From positions 1 through 64,000 of the forward strand of contig JAEWRL010000109.1 of assembly GCA_023398955.1 (NCBI GenBank): a stretch of DNA of 64,000 nt. Direction: 5' to 3'. The DNA comes from Pseudomonadota bacterium. GTDB taxonomy: Bacteria > Myxococcota_A > Polyangia > Polyangiales > Polyangiaceae. The position numbers and the translations under genes are program-made. Under the pieces are notes generated by a model that ran no database searches, was not told the DNA's origin, and saw only the letters and a list, made by a program, of their open reading frames with translations. Positions 16,454 through 26,273 of this stretch are shown here, one piece after another; position 1 is the stretch's first letter; every line of letters begins with the position of its first letter.

Positions 16454-16696
16454 CTAGAACGGCTCGCGGCTGATGACCTCCTCAATGCGCCTCAAGAAAG
16501 GCTGCTTCATTTCGCCGAGGGTGAGTTTCGGCGGGATTCGGCTCACGTCAACGGCGGCGATTGGCTTCTGGACACGCCCGACGATCGTGACCTCGCTAAT
16601 TGTAACTACCCTACCCTTCGACTGGGCGTAGCTTCTCTTCACCATTCCTCCAGACACTGCAACCAGGACTATAGCAAACCTTACTTGGCGCATCAT
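16454..16696 (-). CDS. Small secreted protein in the Glt-type cluster (GltF position)
   Basis: 80 residues: a signal peptide (cleavage near Ser-Tyr-Ala-Gln) and a 54-residue mature part 'VTISEVTIVGRVQKPIAAVDVSRI' plus 'LGEMKQPFLRRIEEVISREPF'. The 'VGRVQKP' element followed by a C-terminal amphipathic helix ending Pro-Phe looks like a short docking peptide. Its ATG overlaps the stop of the GltE-like gene by 4 bp, so it is made with that protein. Myxococcus has a small gltF gene at this position; homology is not established from sequence. Confidence 0.65.
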   Translation of the reverse strand: MMRQVRFAIVLVAVSGGMVKRSYAQSKGRVVTISEVTIVGRVQKPIAAVDVSRIPPKLTLGEMKQPFLRRIEEVISREPF

Positions 16697-18048
16697 GTGC
16701 CACCTCCGTCATTGACTCCTGCTTCCCCTCGCTCCTTGCTGCCAGCAGACTGGGCCTCCGCCTCGATGAGAGCCTTCTTTGCTTTCGCCCTCATGATCAG
16801 CTCGTCAGCATCCAGGCTTCCCTCTGCCCGGCCCGCTAGCTCCTTGTACCGCTCCAGGTGGCGGACAGCACGATCCGCAGTCTCCGCAGGCGAAAGGCCG
16901 GGAAACTCTCTCGTGAATAGATAGAGCAGTCCCAAATTGTATTGTACCTGCGCGGATTGCGGCTCCTTCGCCGCAACCCACTCCAGCTGTTCTCTGGCGG
17001 GCTTCGCGCGTCCCTGAAGACGGTAGCCGTCTCCCAGGTTCAGCCGAACGTCCCGGTTCGTTCGATCGTAGGCGACCGCACCCTCCAGCAACGGCACGGC
17101 CTCGTCTGCGTCTCCAGATTCGAGCAAGGCGCGACCGAGCCGCAGCCGCGCTTCCACCAGGTCCGGGCGCAACGTGACTGCCTGTCGATAGTCGCTGATG
17201 GCTTCAGCACGATTGCCTTGCTCCTCGTTGATGAGCCCCCTCAACAGGAACGCCTCGGCATTGCGCGGATCGCGCGGTGGATTCTCTGGACCGTAGCCCT
17301 CGAGAATGCCTCTCAGTGTGTAGGAAGCAAGATCCAACCGGCGGCTCCGGTAGTGGTCCCGGGCAAGGGTGACCATCGCGGGCCGGTAGTCTGGGTTCTT
17401 CTTCAGGGCTTCCTGGGCCAGGGCCTGGGCAGCTCCCGAGTCCCCGCGCAGACTCGCGACTTCGGCCAACGCCCCCGGCAGAGCCGCGCTGTTCGGCATC
17501 GCGCTGCGACGCTGCTTGAGGAAACGCTCCGCGCCATCCAGATCGCCGAGCCTCGCTTGAAGCAACGCGTAGGCAACGATGGCCGGCTCATAGTCGCTCA
17601 CGATACGTAAAGCCCGATTGAGAGCCCCCAGGGCCTCCGCCGTCCGCCCGAGGCGCTGCAACACGACCCCCAAGGAGTAGGCCGCCCGAAAGGCTCTTGG
17701 GTCGACCTGCTCGGCGCGCTGGAACTGCGTTACCGCGCCCTCCAGGTCTCCTCGAAGAAATGCACTCGCGCCGGCCCGATAGTGCTCGCGGGCGGCGGCA
17801 CTCATCGGTGGCCACTTCGATGTCCCGCTAGCCGCGGGAGCCGAGCGGCGGGCGGTCTCGTCGGGGACCCGGACTTCCGCGTTGGGCGGACCCTCTTCGG
17901 GCGCGCGAACCTGCCTGTGCCCGCATGCCAGCGCCAGCAGACAGCTCCACGGGGCCACCCACGATGCCCACCAGCCCCGCGCACGACAGTTGATGCCCGG
18001 AGCCTTCACTGGCGTGCCACCTTGCGTTCGCCCCGGCATGATTGTCAC
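16693..18048 (-). CDS. GltE/AglT-like TPR lipoprotein
   Basis: 451 residues. A signal sequence ends in the lipobox 'LLALACGHR' (Cys at about residue 42). TPR repeats then run from residue 85 to about 400, for example 'AREHYRAGASAFLRGDLEGAVTQFQRAEQVDPRAFRAAYSLG' and 'AEAISDYRQAVTLRPDLVEARLRLG'. The C-terminus is charged. Lipid anchoring plus TPRs matches AglT (GltE), an outer-membrane-associated part of the Myxococcus gliding complex. The start overlaps the preceding 1369-residue gene by 4 bp, so stoichiometric production is likely. A generic TPR lipoprotein is the alternative; gene order favours GltE. Confidence 0.78.
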   Translation of the reverse strand: MTIMPGRTQGGTPVKAPGINCRARGWWASWVAPWSCLLALACGHRQVRAPEEGPPNAEVRVPDETARRSAPAASGTSKWPPMSAAAREHYRAGASAFLRGDLEGAVTQFQRAEQVDPRAFRAAYSLGVVLQRLGRTAEALGALNRALRIVSDYEPAIVAYALLQARLGDLDGAERFLKQRRSAMPNSAALPGALAEVASLRGDSGAAQALAQEALKKNPDYRPAMVTLARDHYRSRRLDLASYTLRGILEGYGPENPPRDPRNAEAFLLRGLINEEQGNRAEAISDYRQAVTLRPDLVEARLRLGRALLESGDADEAVPLLEGAVAYDRTNRDVRLNLGDGYRLQGRAKPAREQLEWVAAKEPQSAQVQYNLGLLYLFTREFPGLSPAETADRAVRHLERYKELAGRAEGSLDADELIMRAKAKKALIEAEAQSAGSKERGEAGVNDGGGT

Positions 18049-21000
18049 GGGACTGCCACCGGAAGGGGTGCCGGCATGCCATCCGCCTTGGGAGCTCTGA
18101 CAAGACCCGGACGCATGCGAGTGAACATTCCCTCCCTGTAGGCCAGCCCCGCCACCCTCGACGCGAACTCGCTCATTCGCGCCTCTCCGAGCACGTCCGT
18201 AAAGAACGCCAGACGACGTACCGCTTGGCTCACCACCGGGTTCGAGACGTGATACCGCTTCGCATAGACGATCGCGGTCGCATACCGGTCCACCATGATC
18301 CTGTCGGCTCCGTCCAGCTCGCGGTCCCGCTGCTCGCGCCAGGCTTGCCGGACACGAGTGCGCAACGCGTCCGCCTGCTCTTGAAGCTCTAGATTGTCAC
18401 TTTCCTCGGCCTTCTTCAGCATTCGTTCTGCTTTGTCGTCGAACATCTTCAACTGGGGAGGACGGACGTTATAGAGCCCAGAGCGCAATGAATCATAGAG
18501 GGAGCCCTGGCGCGCTACGGCAATCGTGGACCATTCGGGGGAGAGATAATCGCTGACCACTCGCTGCAAGCGGTCGAGCCATTCTCTCGCTTTCACGGCG
18601 TCCTGCCGAAACGCCTGGATGACCTCGACTCCAGTACCTTCATAGCGATGGTGCCCCGTCTCGTAGTCGAAGGTTCGCCGCAAGGCGTCGTCCACCAGAG
18701 CATAGTCTAGCTCCGCTGCCATTCCGGCCTCCGGCGAGCCGAGGGCCACGTTGCGACCCTCCTCCACGGGCGCGCGTTGTTTCCAGTCCTGGAACGCGGC
18801 GATCGCCCGCTCGCGCCATGCTCCCGTATCCCGAGCCCCACCCGCCGCCTTGGTCACCGCGACGTGGTATGCTGCGCGGACCAAATACCTGGCCGCCGCG
18901 GGATTCTGCCGGTGCACCTGGAAGAAGCGCTCCATCGATCTCTGCGCGGCCTCGCGCGCCCCTGCGTTCGCCCCTTGATTGGGGCTGAGACGATCCCACT
19001 GCTTCAGCGCCGCCGTCGCGGCGATGTAGTCCGCTTCTGCGATCTGCTCGGGCGACGCCTGCAGCTCGGTCAGCTGCGCCCGCGCCCGCCCCATGCCGCC
19101 GGAGTCGCCCAAACTCGCGTACAGAGAGAGGGCCTGTCGTGCGGCATCGAGGCGCACCTCGGTCTGGAAGTGAGGGCTGACAGCCATCGAGTTGAAGGTC
19201 TCTGCCGCACGCGGATAGTTGAAGAACAGGACGTACGCCGCAGCAAGCGCGTCGAAGGCACCCTTGAGGTACCCGACACGTTCCTCGTACCTGGCCGGAT
19301 CGGGGGCGCCGCGCTCCTCACCCTCGGCTGTCCCGTCCCTGAGAGCACGCAGCGCTTCATCATCTCCATAGCGAGCAATGAGCAGCTCGTACATCGCTAT
19401 TGCCTTGTCATACTCACCGACCTGCTTGTACGCAAAAGCACCGTTCATCGCCGCCTCCGGAGCCTCGTCACGATCGGGAGCAGCATCGAGCGCCTGGCGA
19501 TAGGCCGCCGCCGCCGCGCGCCACTTCGCGTCGCGCTCCGGGCCAGCAGGAGCTGCCTCCGCCTGATCATAGAGTGCGCGGGCGTCAAGATACGCGACCC
19601 CCTGTCTGACGGGCTTCCTGATCTGCTCTTCGGCGCGCCGGGTCTCCTCGTCATAGGCACAGCTTGCAGCGTCCGCGAGCGCACGACTCTGCACTGCGTC
19701 GCCCTCGAAGTTGCTCATGCTGATTAGCTTTTCCCAAGCGCGGTATCCCCATTCATTAGTGCCGCAATACTTCTCATAAATGGCACTAAACCGCTCCCGA
19801 GCCGCCTCGAACTGTCCGTACACGAACAAGTAATCTGCGGCCTGGTAGGCGTACAGAAGCCCATTCTGCTCCGGGTCCATCTCCAGCGGAATACGCTGAT
19901 TGTACTCATCACGCGCGTCCACGGCGCTCTTGACGAGCGGCGGCAGCTCCTCCTTCACCACCCGCCGGTCCGCTCCAACGCCGGTAAAGCGTACCTCGTC
20001 GCGGCGCTCTGTTCCCTGCCGGCCGCCGGAACGCTCGTAGAGCCGGTAGCGATCCTTGAGCACCTCCTCAGACAGGCTCACGAGATAGAAAGCAGCTGGC
20101 TGCAGGTATTTGTCGTCCTCGTTCGAATCGCGGACCGCAACGACCGCCTGTCGCGCGAGCTCGACCTCCTGGTCCGTCGGGCTCTGCTCGAGAGCGACGC
20201 GGAGGACCACTCCCTTATACCTCGCGTCAGCCAACCAGAAGCGCGTGTCGTACGCGTCCGGAGCGCCTGGGTCCTGCGCCAGGTACGCCGACCACGCCTG
20301 TTCGGCCATCGCATAGGAATCGACAGCTGCGCCTAGCAAAGAGCGCTGCTGATCGGGATCGCTCAGCTGACGAGCTCGTTCCTGATACTGGCGCGCGAGA
20401 TTCGTGTGATCGGCGGCAGCCCGCCTCAGGCCGCTCCGCGCCAGCTCCTCTGCCAGATGGATTGCCGCTGGATCTTCGCGATTTGCCTCTGTCCACGGGG
20501 TGGAACCCACATACGCGGAGAGGTCCGTACGGGCGCGCAGGGCAAGCCTGGCGTACTCGTCCTTCGCTGCAGAGCCTTCCGGTGAAAGCCGCGCCAGCTC
20601 CTGATAGAGATCGGCGACACGGTTCTGCAGCGTAGGAGCCTCACGGTCCAGGGGAAAGCGCTCGAGAGCGAGCCTTAGCGCAGCAATCGCATTGCGTAAT
20701 TGATTGATCTCGGCGAACTCTTGCGCGAGGGCCTTGTAGATCTCGACGGTCCACAGCTCATCTTGAGGAATCAGCGCCGGGTCTTTCACCCTCTCGAGCG
20801 CGACCGCCATTGCCGCTTCGGCGCGCACCGGATCCGCCTCGACGTCGAGGACATCGCTCCGCGGGATGAAGGGATCGCCTTCAGGGGGACCCGCTAGGTC
20901 GAGGTACGTAAGGGACGCAGCAATGTAGGTATAGGCTTCGGATCTGAAATCTGCACCGGGATCACCGGTGGCCTCCTGCTGGACGTCCGCGTAATCGAGT

Positions 21001-22154
21001 AGCCGGACGAAGCTCTGGACCGCAGCGGCGTAGCGCTGTTGCTTGAAGTGCGACCACGCCAGTTTGTAGAGCGCAACGCCATGTAGCGGCGGTTCCTCGT
21101 AATCCAACGAGTGGAGATACGCGCTCACTGCCCGGCTCAATGCGTAGGGCCCGGCGCTCCCATCCAAACCATCGAAATGGTAGTTTCCCAGCTGCCACCA
21201 AGTCTCCGCGAGATAGCGAGGCTCTGCGCCTGGTTCTCTCTTTTGCGGAAGCGCCTCGCAGTCCGCATAAGGGTCCCGAAACGTGAGCTCCGCGTCTTGG
21301 GGTCCGGAGGGACCGACCTGTCGCCGCCGATGCGCCTTGTCGAGGGGGACGGGGTTGTCCAGGTACCAACGTGTCCAGAAAGCCTCATCGTGGTCCTGAG
21401 GCAAGGATTGAACCCTGATCGCGTGCCCATCTCCGCCTTTGGCTGCGACGCGGTAGGAGTTGGCGCAAACCAGCGAGCGCCATGCCTGCTGCCCTTCCTC
21501 GAGCCGCCCCACGTCTGTGTAGGCATGGCCCAAGTAGTAGTGAACGGCGGCAATCTCTTCATACTGGGGAAACTCCTGGATAATGCGCAAATACAGTGCC
21601 ATCGCTGGCGCGAGCCCCGGTCCCAGATCCCCTTCGAACTCTGCACGCGTCTTCTCCTCGTGCAGCGCAGCCAGACGGAACATGGCGTCCGGGGTTGCAT
21701 GAGGATCGGCATTGGAACCGCTGTAATGCGCAATGAATGCCTCTAGTCGCTCCATGGCGGCATCCCGCGCCCTCTCCAGCTCGATCTGCTCGCTCTCGAT
21801 CCTGCCGTTCAACGAAGCGAGCACCTTCTGGCGCCGGCGCTCGTAGTGGTGTCGGACTGCAGTATGGATGGTCCGACGGTACTCCTTCGCGCTCTCCTCG
21901 TAGCTGACCGCCTCCTCCTGCAAAAGGCCGAGCGCTTGGATCTGGGCGGGCGTCGGAGCAGGTAGGGGCTCGAATGGGCCAGCAGCTCTCCCCTCGCCGG
22001 GATCTTCGACGGACTTCAGTTCTACCGTCCCACTCGCCTCCGAGGGGACGCTGGGCTGAGTCGAAGCCACCTGCTGAGACCCCGCTGAGGCTAGGCGCGA
22101 GGGAAGCGCCAAAGCCAGGAGGGGTACGATGACCCACGAAGCCCTGCTCTTCAC
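18045..22154 (-). CDS. GltD/AgmU-like large periplasmic TPR protein
   Basis: 1369 residues from the GTG at 22154, which overlaps the upstream stop as GTGA and begins 'VKSRASWVIVPLLALALPSRLASAG', a clear signal peptide. An ATG 120 bp upstream would destroy it. The mature protein is helical with many irregular TPRs ('PDAMFRLAALHEEKTRAEFEG', 'AIAMYELLIARYGDDEALRAL', 'FEAARERFSAIYEKYCGTNEWGYRAWEKLI'). Myxococcus AgmU (GltD) is a periplasmic TPR protein of about 1200 residues, so size and location agree. It would act as the periplasmic scaffold between inner-membrane GltG and outer-membrane GltE-type proteins. Orthology is inferred from gene order. Confidence 0.8.
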   Translation of the reverse strand: MKSRASWVIVPLLALALPSRLASAGSQQVASTQPSVPSEASGTVELKSVEDPGEGRAAGPFEPLPAPTPAQIQALGLLQEEAVSYEESAKEYRRTIHTAVRHHYERRRQKVLASLNGRIESEQIELERARDAAMERLEAFIAHYSGSNADPHATPDAMFRLAALHEEKTRAEFEGDLGPGLAPAMALYLRIIQEFPQYEEIAAVHYYLGHAYTDVGRLEEGQQAWRSLVCANSYRVAAKGGDGHAIRVQSLPQDHDEAFWTRWYLDNPVPLDKAHRRRQVGPSGPQDAELTFRDPYADCEALPQKREPGAEPRYLAETWWQLGNYHFDGLDGSAGPYALSRAVSAYLHSLDYEEPPLHGVALYKLAWSHFKQQRYAAAVQSFVRLLDYADVQQEATGDPGADFRSEAYTYIAASLTYLDLAGPPEGDPFIPRSDVLDVEADPVRAEAAMAVALERVKDPALIPQDELWTVEIYKALAQEFAEINQLRNAIAALRLALERFPLDREAPTLQNRVADLYQELARLSPEGSAAKDEYARLALRARTDLSAYVGSTPWTEANREDPAAIHLAEELARSGLRRAAADHTNLARQYQERARQLSDPDQQRSLLGAAVDSYAMAEQAWSAYLAQDPGAPDAYDTRFWLADARYKGVVLRVALEQSPTDQEVELARQAVVAVRDSNEDDKYLQPAAFYLVSLSEEVLKDRYRLYERSGGRQGTERRDEVRFTGVGADRRVVKEELPPLVKSAVDARDEYNQRIPLEMDPEQNGLLYAYQAADYLFVYGQFEAARERFSAIYEKYCGTNEWGYRAWEKLISMSNFEGDAVQSRALADAASCAYDEETRRAEEQIRKPVRQGVAYLDARALYDQAEAAPAGPERDAKWRAAAAAYRQALDAAPDRDEAPEAAMNGAFAYKQVGEYDKAIAMYELLIARYGDDEALRALRDGTAEGEERGAPDPARYEERVGYLKGAFDALAAAYVLFFNYPRAAETFNSMAVSPHFQTEVRLDAARQALSLYASLGDSGGMGRARAQLTELQASPEQIAEADYIAATAALKQWDRLSPNQGANAGAREAAQRSMERFFQVHRQNPAAARYLVRAAYHVAVTKAAGGARDTGAWRERAIAAFQDWKQRAPVEEGRNVALGSPEAGMAAELDYALVDDALRRTFDYETGHHRYEGTGVEVIQAFRQDAVKAREWLDRLQRVVSDYLSPEWSTIAVARQGSLYDSLRSGLYNVRPPQLKMFDDKAERMLKKAEESDNLELQEQADALRTRVRQAWREQRDRELDGADRIMVDRYATAIVYAKRYHVSNPVVSQAVRRLAFFTDVLGEARMSEFASRVAGLAYREGMFTRMRPGLVRAPKADGMPAPLPVAVP

Positions 22155-24523
22155 GGACCATCCTCCGCGTCCTCGAGCACCTCTCGCAGCTCCTCGTCCA
22201 GATAATGCTCTTCGCGTGCGCGTTCGCGCTGAAGGGCGCGCACACGGGCGCGGCGCCCCTCCCGCCGCTCCCACGCCTCTTGGACGGTCCCGACGTCTGC
22301 ACGGAGCACCACGCTCTTGAGGCGCTCGTGAACCTTGACGAATGCAAGCATCGCCAGTTCCCCGACGAGCAATCGCCCTTCGTCGTCGAGCCGCTCGAGC
22401 TGCTCGGCGTAAGCCTGCATGCTCCGCGATTCGACCTCGACCTGCCGCGCCACATCGCCCGTGCGCTCCGACGCCTGCCCTTCGATCTCCTGAAGCAGCG
22501 CGTCGAGGCCCCGCGACAGGGTCGCCACCTCGGACAGGAGCGGTCTCGCGTCGCGCGCGTATCTCGCGGCACGCTCGCCTCCGTGGCCAGCGCCTGCGTA
22601 CCGGAAGGACTCGCCCGCCACCGCTAGCAGCGTTCCTCTCAGCTGCGCCTCTGCCCGCAGCCGCGGGTCTCCGACGCCAACCTGCACAAGCCCGAGCTCC
22701 ACCGTTTGCCGCAGGACGGCAATCCGTTCACGGTAGAGGCGCACGTCACGCTCATTCGCGGCTATCTGCGCCTGGAGCCGCAGCTTCGCAGCCTCAGAGA
22801 TGCTCACGCCGTGCTCTTGCGAATCCGCGACGACCTTATGCAAGGCGTTGATGATGGCGTGGAGCCGGTCGACTTCCAGCGACAATCGCTGGAGCTGCTG
22901 CGAGGCGCGGTTCCAGCGACTCTCTCCTTCGGCAGCGCGACGAGCGAAGTCCGATGCCGTCGTGGGCAGTCGCTGAGCGCCGGCAGCCAGCTTCGACTGC
23001 TCGCGCCTGAGCCTTGCCAGCGGCCCGCGCGCAGTGGCCGTCACTGTGGCGTCGAGTCCCTGAAGGAGCCGGGATACCGCCTGTGCCAATCGATTGCGCA
23101 GTATCAGGGCCTGCTCGTAAGGGCGCCTGGTCTCAGGGAATACCTTCACCCTTGTCGGCGATGCCAGCGCGGCGCGTAGCTGGACCGCCATTCGCCGCGC
23201 TTGCCGGACTAGCAAGTGCGAACGTGAGATATCATCGATCAGCGCGAAACCGCGCTCGTCGCGGGCTTGGTCCCGCGCCCAACCGAGCACTATGGGCGAC
23301 AGACCGTGGATCGAGGAGCTCTCATCGAGGCGATCCGCGACGAGTTCGTCATAATAGGCGGCTGGCTCCGTCGTACGCTCGAGGAACGCCGCAAGCCCAG
23401 CGCGGATTGGCTCGAATCGGCGGCGTACCCCTCGGTAAAGGCCAAGAGCACCCTCGTAGCGTCCGGACCGCAGCATCAGATCCGCTCGTAGCAGCGTTCC
23501 GTCGGCGAACTCCAAGTCCTCTGGGTGTGTGATGCTGAGCACTTCCAGAGCGCGTTGCGCCCTGTCGTGGTCCCCCTGACGAGCGTAGACCCAAGCCAGC
23601 TCGTACAACATGGTGGAAAACTCCGGCGAGGATTGCGGCACGGCACTATAGGCCTCCGCTGCAGCAGGGTACTCTCCGAGCTCATACAATAGCCGGCCGA
23701 TTGCCATCCATGCGAGGTCCACGACTTGCTGCTCCTCCTCGCCGTCGGCGGCCGTTTGGGCGACGACACCGAACCGCTCAATGGCTGCATCGAAACGGCG
23801 AGGATCGAGAGCGCGGCCCTCACCAGCGTTCTGAGCCTCGGCTATCTTCATCAGAACGACCCCCTCCAAGTAACCCGCCTGGAGAGCGAACTCAGAGGAA
23901 CCTGGCAAGCTGCGAAGCGTGCGCAGCGCCTCGTCGTGCCTCCCCACGGCATAGAGGAGCTTTCCTCGCGCATACGTGAGAGAACCATCCTCGTCCGTAA
24001 GGGACAACGCACCAAGGAAGGAAAGCGCCTCTTGGAGCAGACCATCGTGGCGCGTGCGCAAAGCCACATCGACGTACCGAGCCAGTGCGCGTCCCGCGTG
24101 GCCGGCGTAGGCCGGATGCGCCGCTCGCCCAAGGATGCGCGCGTAGTGCCGTTTGGCCGATAGCAGCTGCGAATCGCGGAAGTACGCCTCGGCAAGCAGC
24201 ATCTCGGCGTCAGCAGCCTCGACCTCACTCGCCGCGCCTTGGGCATGCAGCTCGACCACCTGGTTCAGAACGTCAATGGCGTCGGCGAGGTTGCCGTTCC
24301 GGATATGGAGCTCACCAGCCGAGATGCGCTTGGGCACGCTCCAATCGCTCGTCAGGGCGGCTCTGACGCTCGCCCTGAGTTCCGGTATCCTCCCGCGCAC
24401 CGAGCTCACGGCGGCGCGCGCTTCGTCCAAAGCCGCGGACGAGTCCGCCGCGTGGACCGGCGAGGTGGAGCTCAAACCAACCGTCAACCATAATGCGATA
24501 ACGGAAGCCTTTCTCTGGCCCAC
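22151..24523 (-). CDS. Periplasmic TPR and coiled-coil protein of the Glt-type cluster
   Basis: 790 residues. A signal peptide (cleavage near Val-His-Ala-Ala) is followed by TPR-like helices over residues about 60-400 ('LLYELGEYPAAAEAYSAVP', 'LLRADLMLRSGRYEGALGLYRGV'). A long coiled coil fills residues about 480-780 ('SRWNRASQQLQRLSLEVDRLHAIINALHKVV', then Arg/Glu-rich helices). The GTG start follows the previous TAG stop with no gap, and its own stop overlaps the GltD-like start. It is probably a second periplasmic scaffold; Myxococcus GltC is a comparable TPR protein, but equivalence is not shown. Confidence 0.75.
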   Translation of the reverse strand: MGQRKASVIALWLTVGLSSTSPVHAADSSAALDEARAAVSSVRGRIPELRASVRAALTSDWSVPKRISAGELHIRNGNLADAIDVLNQVVELHAQGAASEVEAADAEMLLAEAYFRDSQLLSAKRHYARILGRAAHPAYAGHAGRALARYVDVALRTRHDGLLQEALSFLGALSLTDEDGSLTYARGKLLYAVGRHDEALRTLRSLPGSSEFALQAGYLEGVVLMKIAEAQNAGEGRALDPRRFDAAIERFGVVAQTAADGEEEQQVVDLAWMAIGRLLYELGEYPAAAEAYSAVPQSSPEFSTMLYELAWVYARQGDHDRAQRALEVLSITHPEDLEFADGTLLRADLMLRSGRYEGALGLYRGVRRRFEPIRAGLAAFLERTTEPAAYYDELVADRLDESSSIHGLSPIVLGWARDQARDERGFALIDDISRSHLLVRQARRMAVQLRAALASPTRVKVFPETRRPYEQALILRNRLAQAVSRLLQGLDATVTATARGPLARLRREQSKLAAGAQRLPTTASDFARRAAEGESRWNRASQQLQRLSLEVDRLHAIINALHKVVADSQEHGVSISEAAKLRLQAQIAANERDVRLYRERIAVLRQTVELGLVQVGVGDPRLRAEAQLRGTLLAVAGESFRYAGAGHGGERAARYARDARPLLSEVATLSRGLDALLQEIEGQASERTGDVARQVEVESRSMQAYAEQLERLDDEGRLLVGELAMLAFVKVHERLKSVVLRADVGTVQEAWERREGRRARVRALQRERAREEHYLDEELREVLEDAEDGP

Positions 24524-25414
24524 CTATTCATCTCCCGACGGCCGTTTCGATTCCCGGATGCGCCGCCTTGGCTGCACACGACGGGTCGCTCCTTCGGTCT
24601 CCGTGATGGACTGAACCCGTTCGGAGTAGCGCACCTTGGGCCGCTCTTCCACCGGGGTGGTCATGCCCCCCTCCTCGAAGACGATGATGTCGAGGTCGAT
24701 GGCCTTGCCCTCGGTGATCGTGAATGAATGGGTATCCTTGATCTCGAAGTGGTAGCCGCGCAGATACGAGAAGACTCCATATCCATGCCCGCGCAGCTTG
24801 ACGAGGACCTGCACAGTGTGGTCCCCCGGCGGGATCGACCCTGTGAACACCGGGATCCGCTCTTGCTCAGCCAGGACGCCGCCCTCGTCGGACTTATTGT
24901 ACTGGACCGCACCATCCAGCAACACGAGAAGCTTCTCGAGGCGGAAGACGTCACTCAGCTCGTTCAAGACGGTGATATCCGCGCGCGCGCCACCCAGGCC
25001 TCCGGAGAGGATAGCGTCGCTCAGCAGACTCAGGCGGGTATGGCTCCGTCGAATCTGCTCCTTCAGCTCGTCGATGCGCTGCTCGAGATCACGCAGCCGC
25101 ACAGCAAACGTGCCCCCGTCGGGCTGGCCGCGGTTCGAGGGGGCCTTCGGTGCCGCCGAGGGTGCAGCGCGCGGAGCCGCCTCATCGCCACGTGCCGGGC
25201 GCTCTCCCGCCAGCGCCGGAGAGGTTGTGCCAGGCGACGGCGGCTGGTGCGTCGACGTGCCGGCGGGCCCAGCCACCGACTCGGAGGACGGCAGCGACTC
25301 GCTGGTTCTCGCGCCGTCAGGCGTCTGCGCACCTGACTGGCGAGCCCATGAAACCGCAACCAGCATGACGCTCGCTACCAAAGACAGGAAGGGAATCGCC
25401 CACCGAACTCGCAT
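24524..25414 (-). CDS. Myxobacterial-type envelope protein, first gene of the Glt-type cluster
   Basis: 296 residues: a signal peptide or N-terminal anchor, a Pro/Ser/Ala-rich linker to residue 105, a short coiled coil ('RLRDLEQRIDELKEQIRR'), and a conserved beta-rich domain ('FRLEKLLVLLDGAVQYNKSDEGG', 'FTGSIPPGDHTVQVLVKLRGHGYGVFSYLRGY'). The domain resembles surface or periplasmic proteins that accompany AgmU-like genes in related genomes, from memory. Relatives have often been labelled dihydrolipoamide acetyltransferase because of the Pro/Ala linker; no lipoyl or acyltransferase motif is visible. As the promoter-proximal gene it may be a core partner of the TPR scaffold proteins. Confidence 0.7.
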   Translation of the reverse strand: MRVRWAIPFLSLVASVMLVAVSWARQSGAQTPDGARTSESLPSSESVAGPAGTSTHQPPSPGTTSPALAGERPARGDEAAPRAAPSAAPKAPSNRGQPDGGTFAVRLRDLEQRIDELKEQIRRSHTRLSLLSDAILSGGLGGARADITVLNELSDVFRLEKLLVLLDGAVQYNKSDEGGVLAEQERIPVFTGSIPPGDHTVQVLVKLRGHGYGVFSYLRGYHFEIKDTHSFTITEGKAIDLDIIVFEEGGMTTPVEERPKVRYSERVQSITETEGATRRVQPRRRIRESKRPSGDE

Positions 25415-25691
25415 CGTCTAGCCTGCTCCCGCCATACCAAGAAACGCCACGGCGTGCCTTGGGCTCGTCTGCGCCCTATTAAAGCGCGAGCTGGTCGCGG
25501 AGTCGATCCTTGACGGGGTTACACCGCGAACGGCCTCGTGACCCGCTCCGCATAGCGAGTCCCCTCGAGGAAGGAGGAACCCTCTTGCGGCACACTTGCT
25601 CCTCGTTCTTGGCAGCGATCAGGCGTAGAAGCTAGCCTCTCACGAACTCGTCCGCGGCCACTCCTAGGCCGCTCAGTCGACTCTACCGCCC

Positions 25692-26252
25692 ATGCCATTC
25701 CAGCACGCGAGCAGATATCTCGATCCAAGAGCCGACGTCAGTGATGAGGTTTTGATGGTCCGCTACCGCCGAGGAGAACGGGCGGCATTCGCCGAGTTGG
25801 TGCGCCGGTACGTGGCTTCACTCCACACCTTCGCTTGGTACCTCACACGAAACAGCCACTTAGCCGATCAGCTCGTGGTCGACACATTTCTCGAAGTCGT
25901 CGGTCGCGCAGCGGAGTTCAAGCACGAGACGAGATTTGCAACGTGGGCTTTCTCCATCGCACTCCGACAAGCGCGTCAGCTGACCAACCAAGGCGCTTTC
26001 GCGCCAGGTGATCATGAGGAAGAGCTGGGTGAACGTTCCCCCACCGCCTGTGCGAGCCGTGCTCTCGCGGGGCTGCCCACCCTGCAGCTGGAGGCCCTGC
26101 TGCTCGTCGAGCTCGGGGGGATGCGCCTGGACGAGATCGCCGAGCTGCTCGAGCTGGATCCGACAACCCTTCGCATGCAGCTGGGCTACGCGATCGAATT
26201 CGTGCGCCAGGCCTTTTCGGGTCTGGAGGAGTACGTGCGTGCGCTACGCTGA
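25692..26252 (+). CDS. ECF-type sigma-70 family RNA polymerase sigma factor
   Basis: 186 residues with region 2 ('DEVLMVRYRRGERAAFAELVRRYVASLHTFAWYLTRNSHLADQLVVDTFLEVV') and region 4 ('LPTLQLEALLLVELGGMRLDEIAELLELDPTTLRMQLGYAIEFVRQ'), joined by a short linker and with no region 3, as in ECF factors. Twenty-one base pairs downstream begins a membrane protein with a zinc anti-sigma motif, the usual partner. The 277-bp divergent gap upstream contains TGGCA-N9-GC near 25610, a weak sigma54-like match, but no convincing promoter. Confidence 0.9.
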   Translation: MPFQHASRYLDPRADVSDEVLMVRYRRGERAAFAELVRRYVASLHTFAWYLTRNSHLADQLVVDTFLEVVGRAAEFKHETRFATWAFSIALRQARQLTNQGAFAPGDHEEELGERSPTACASRALAGLPTLQLEALLLVELGGMRLDEIAELLELDPTTLRMQLGYAIEFVRQAFSGLEEYVRALR

Positions 26253-26273
26253 AAGGCTTTCAGGGATACCGCT

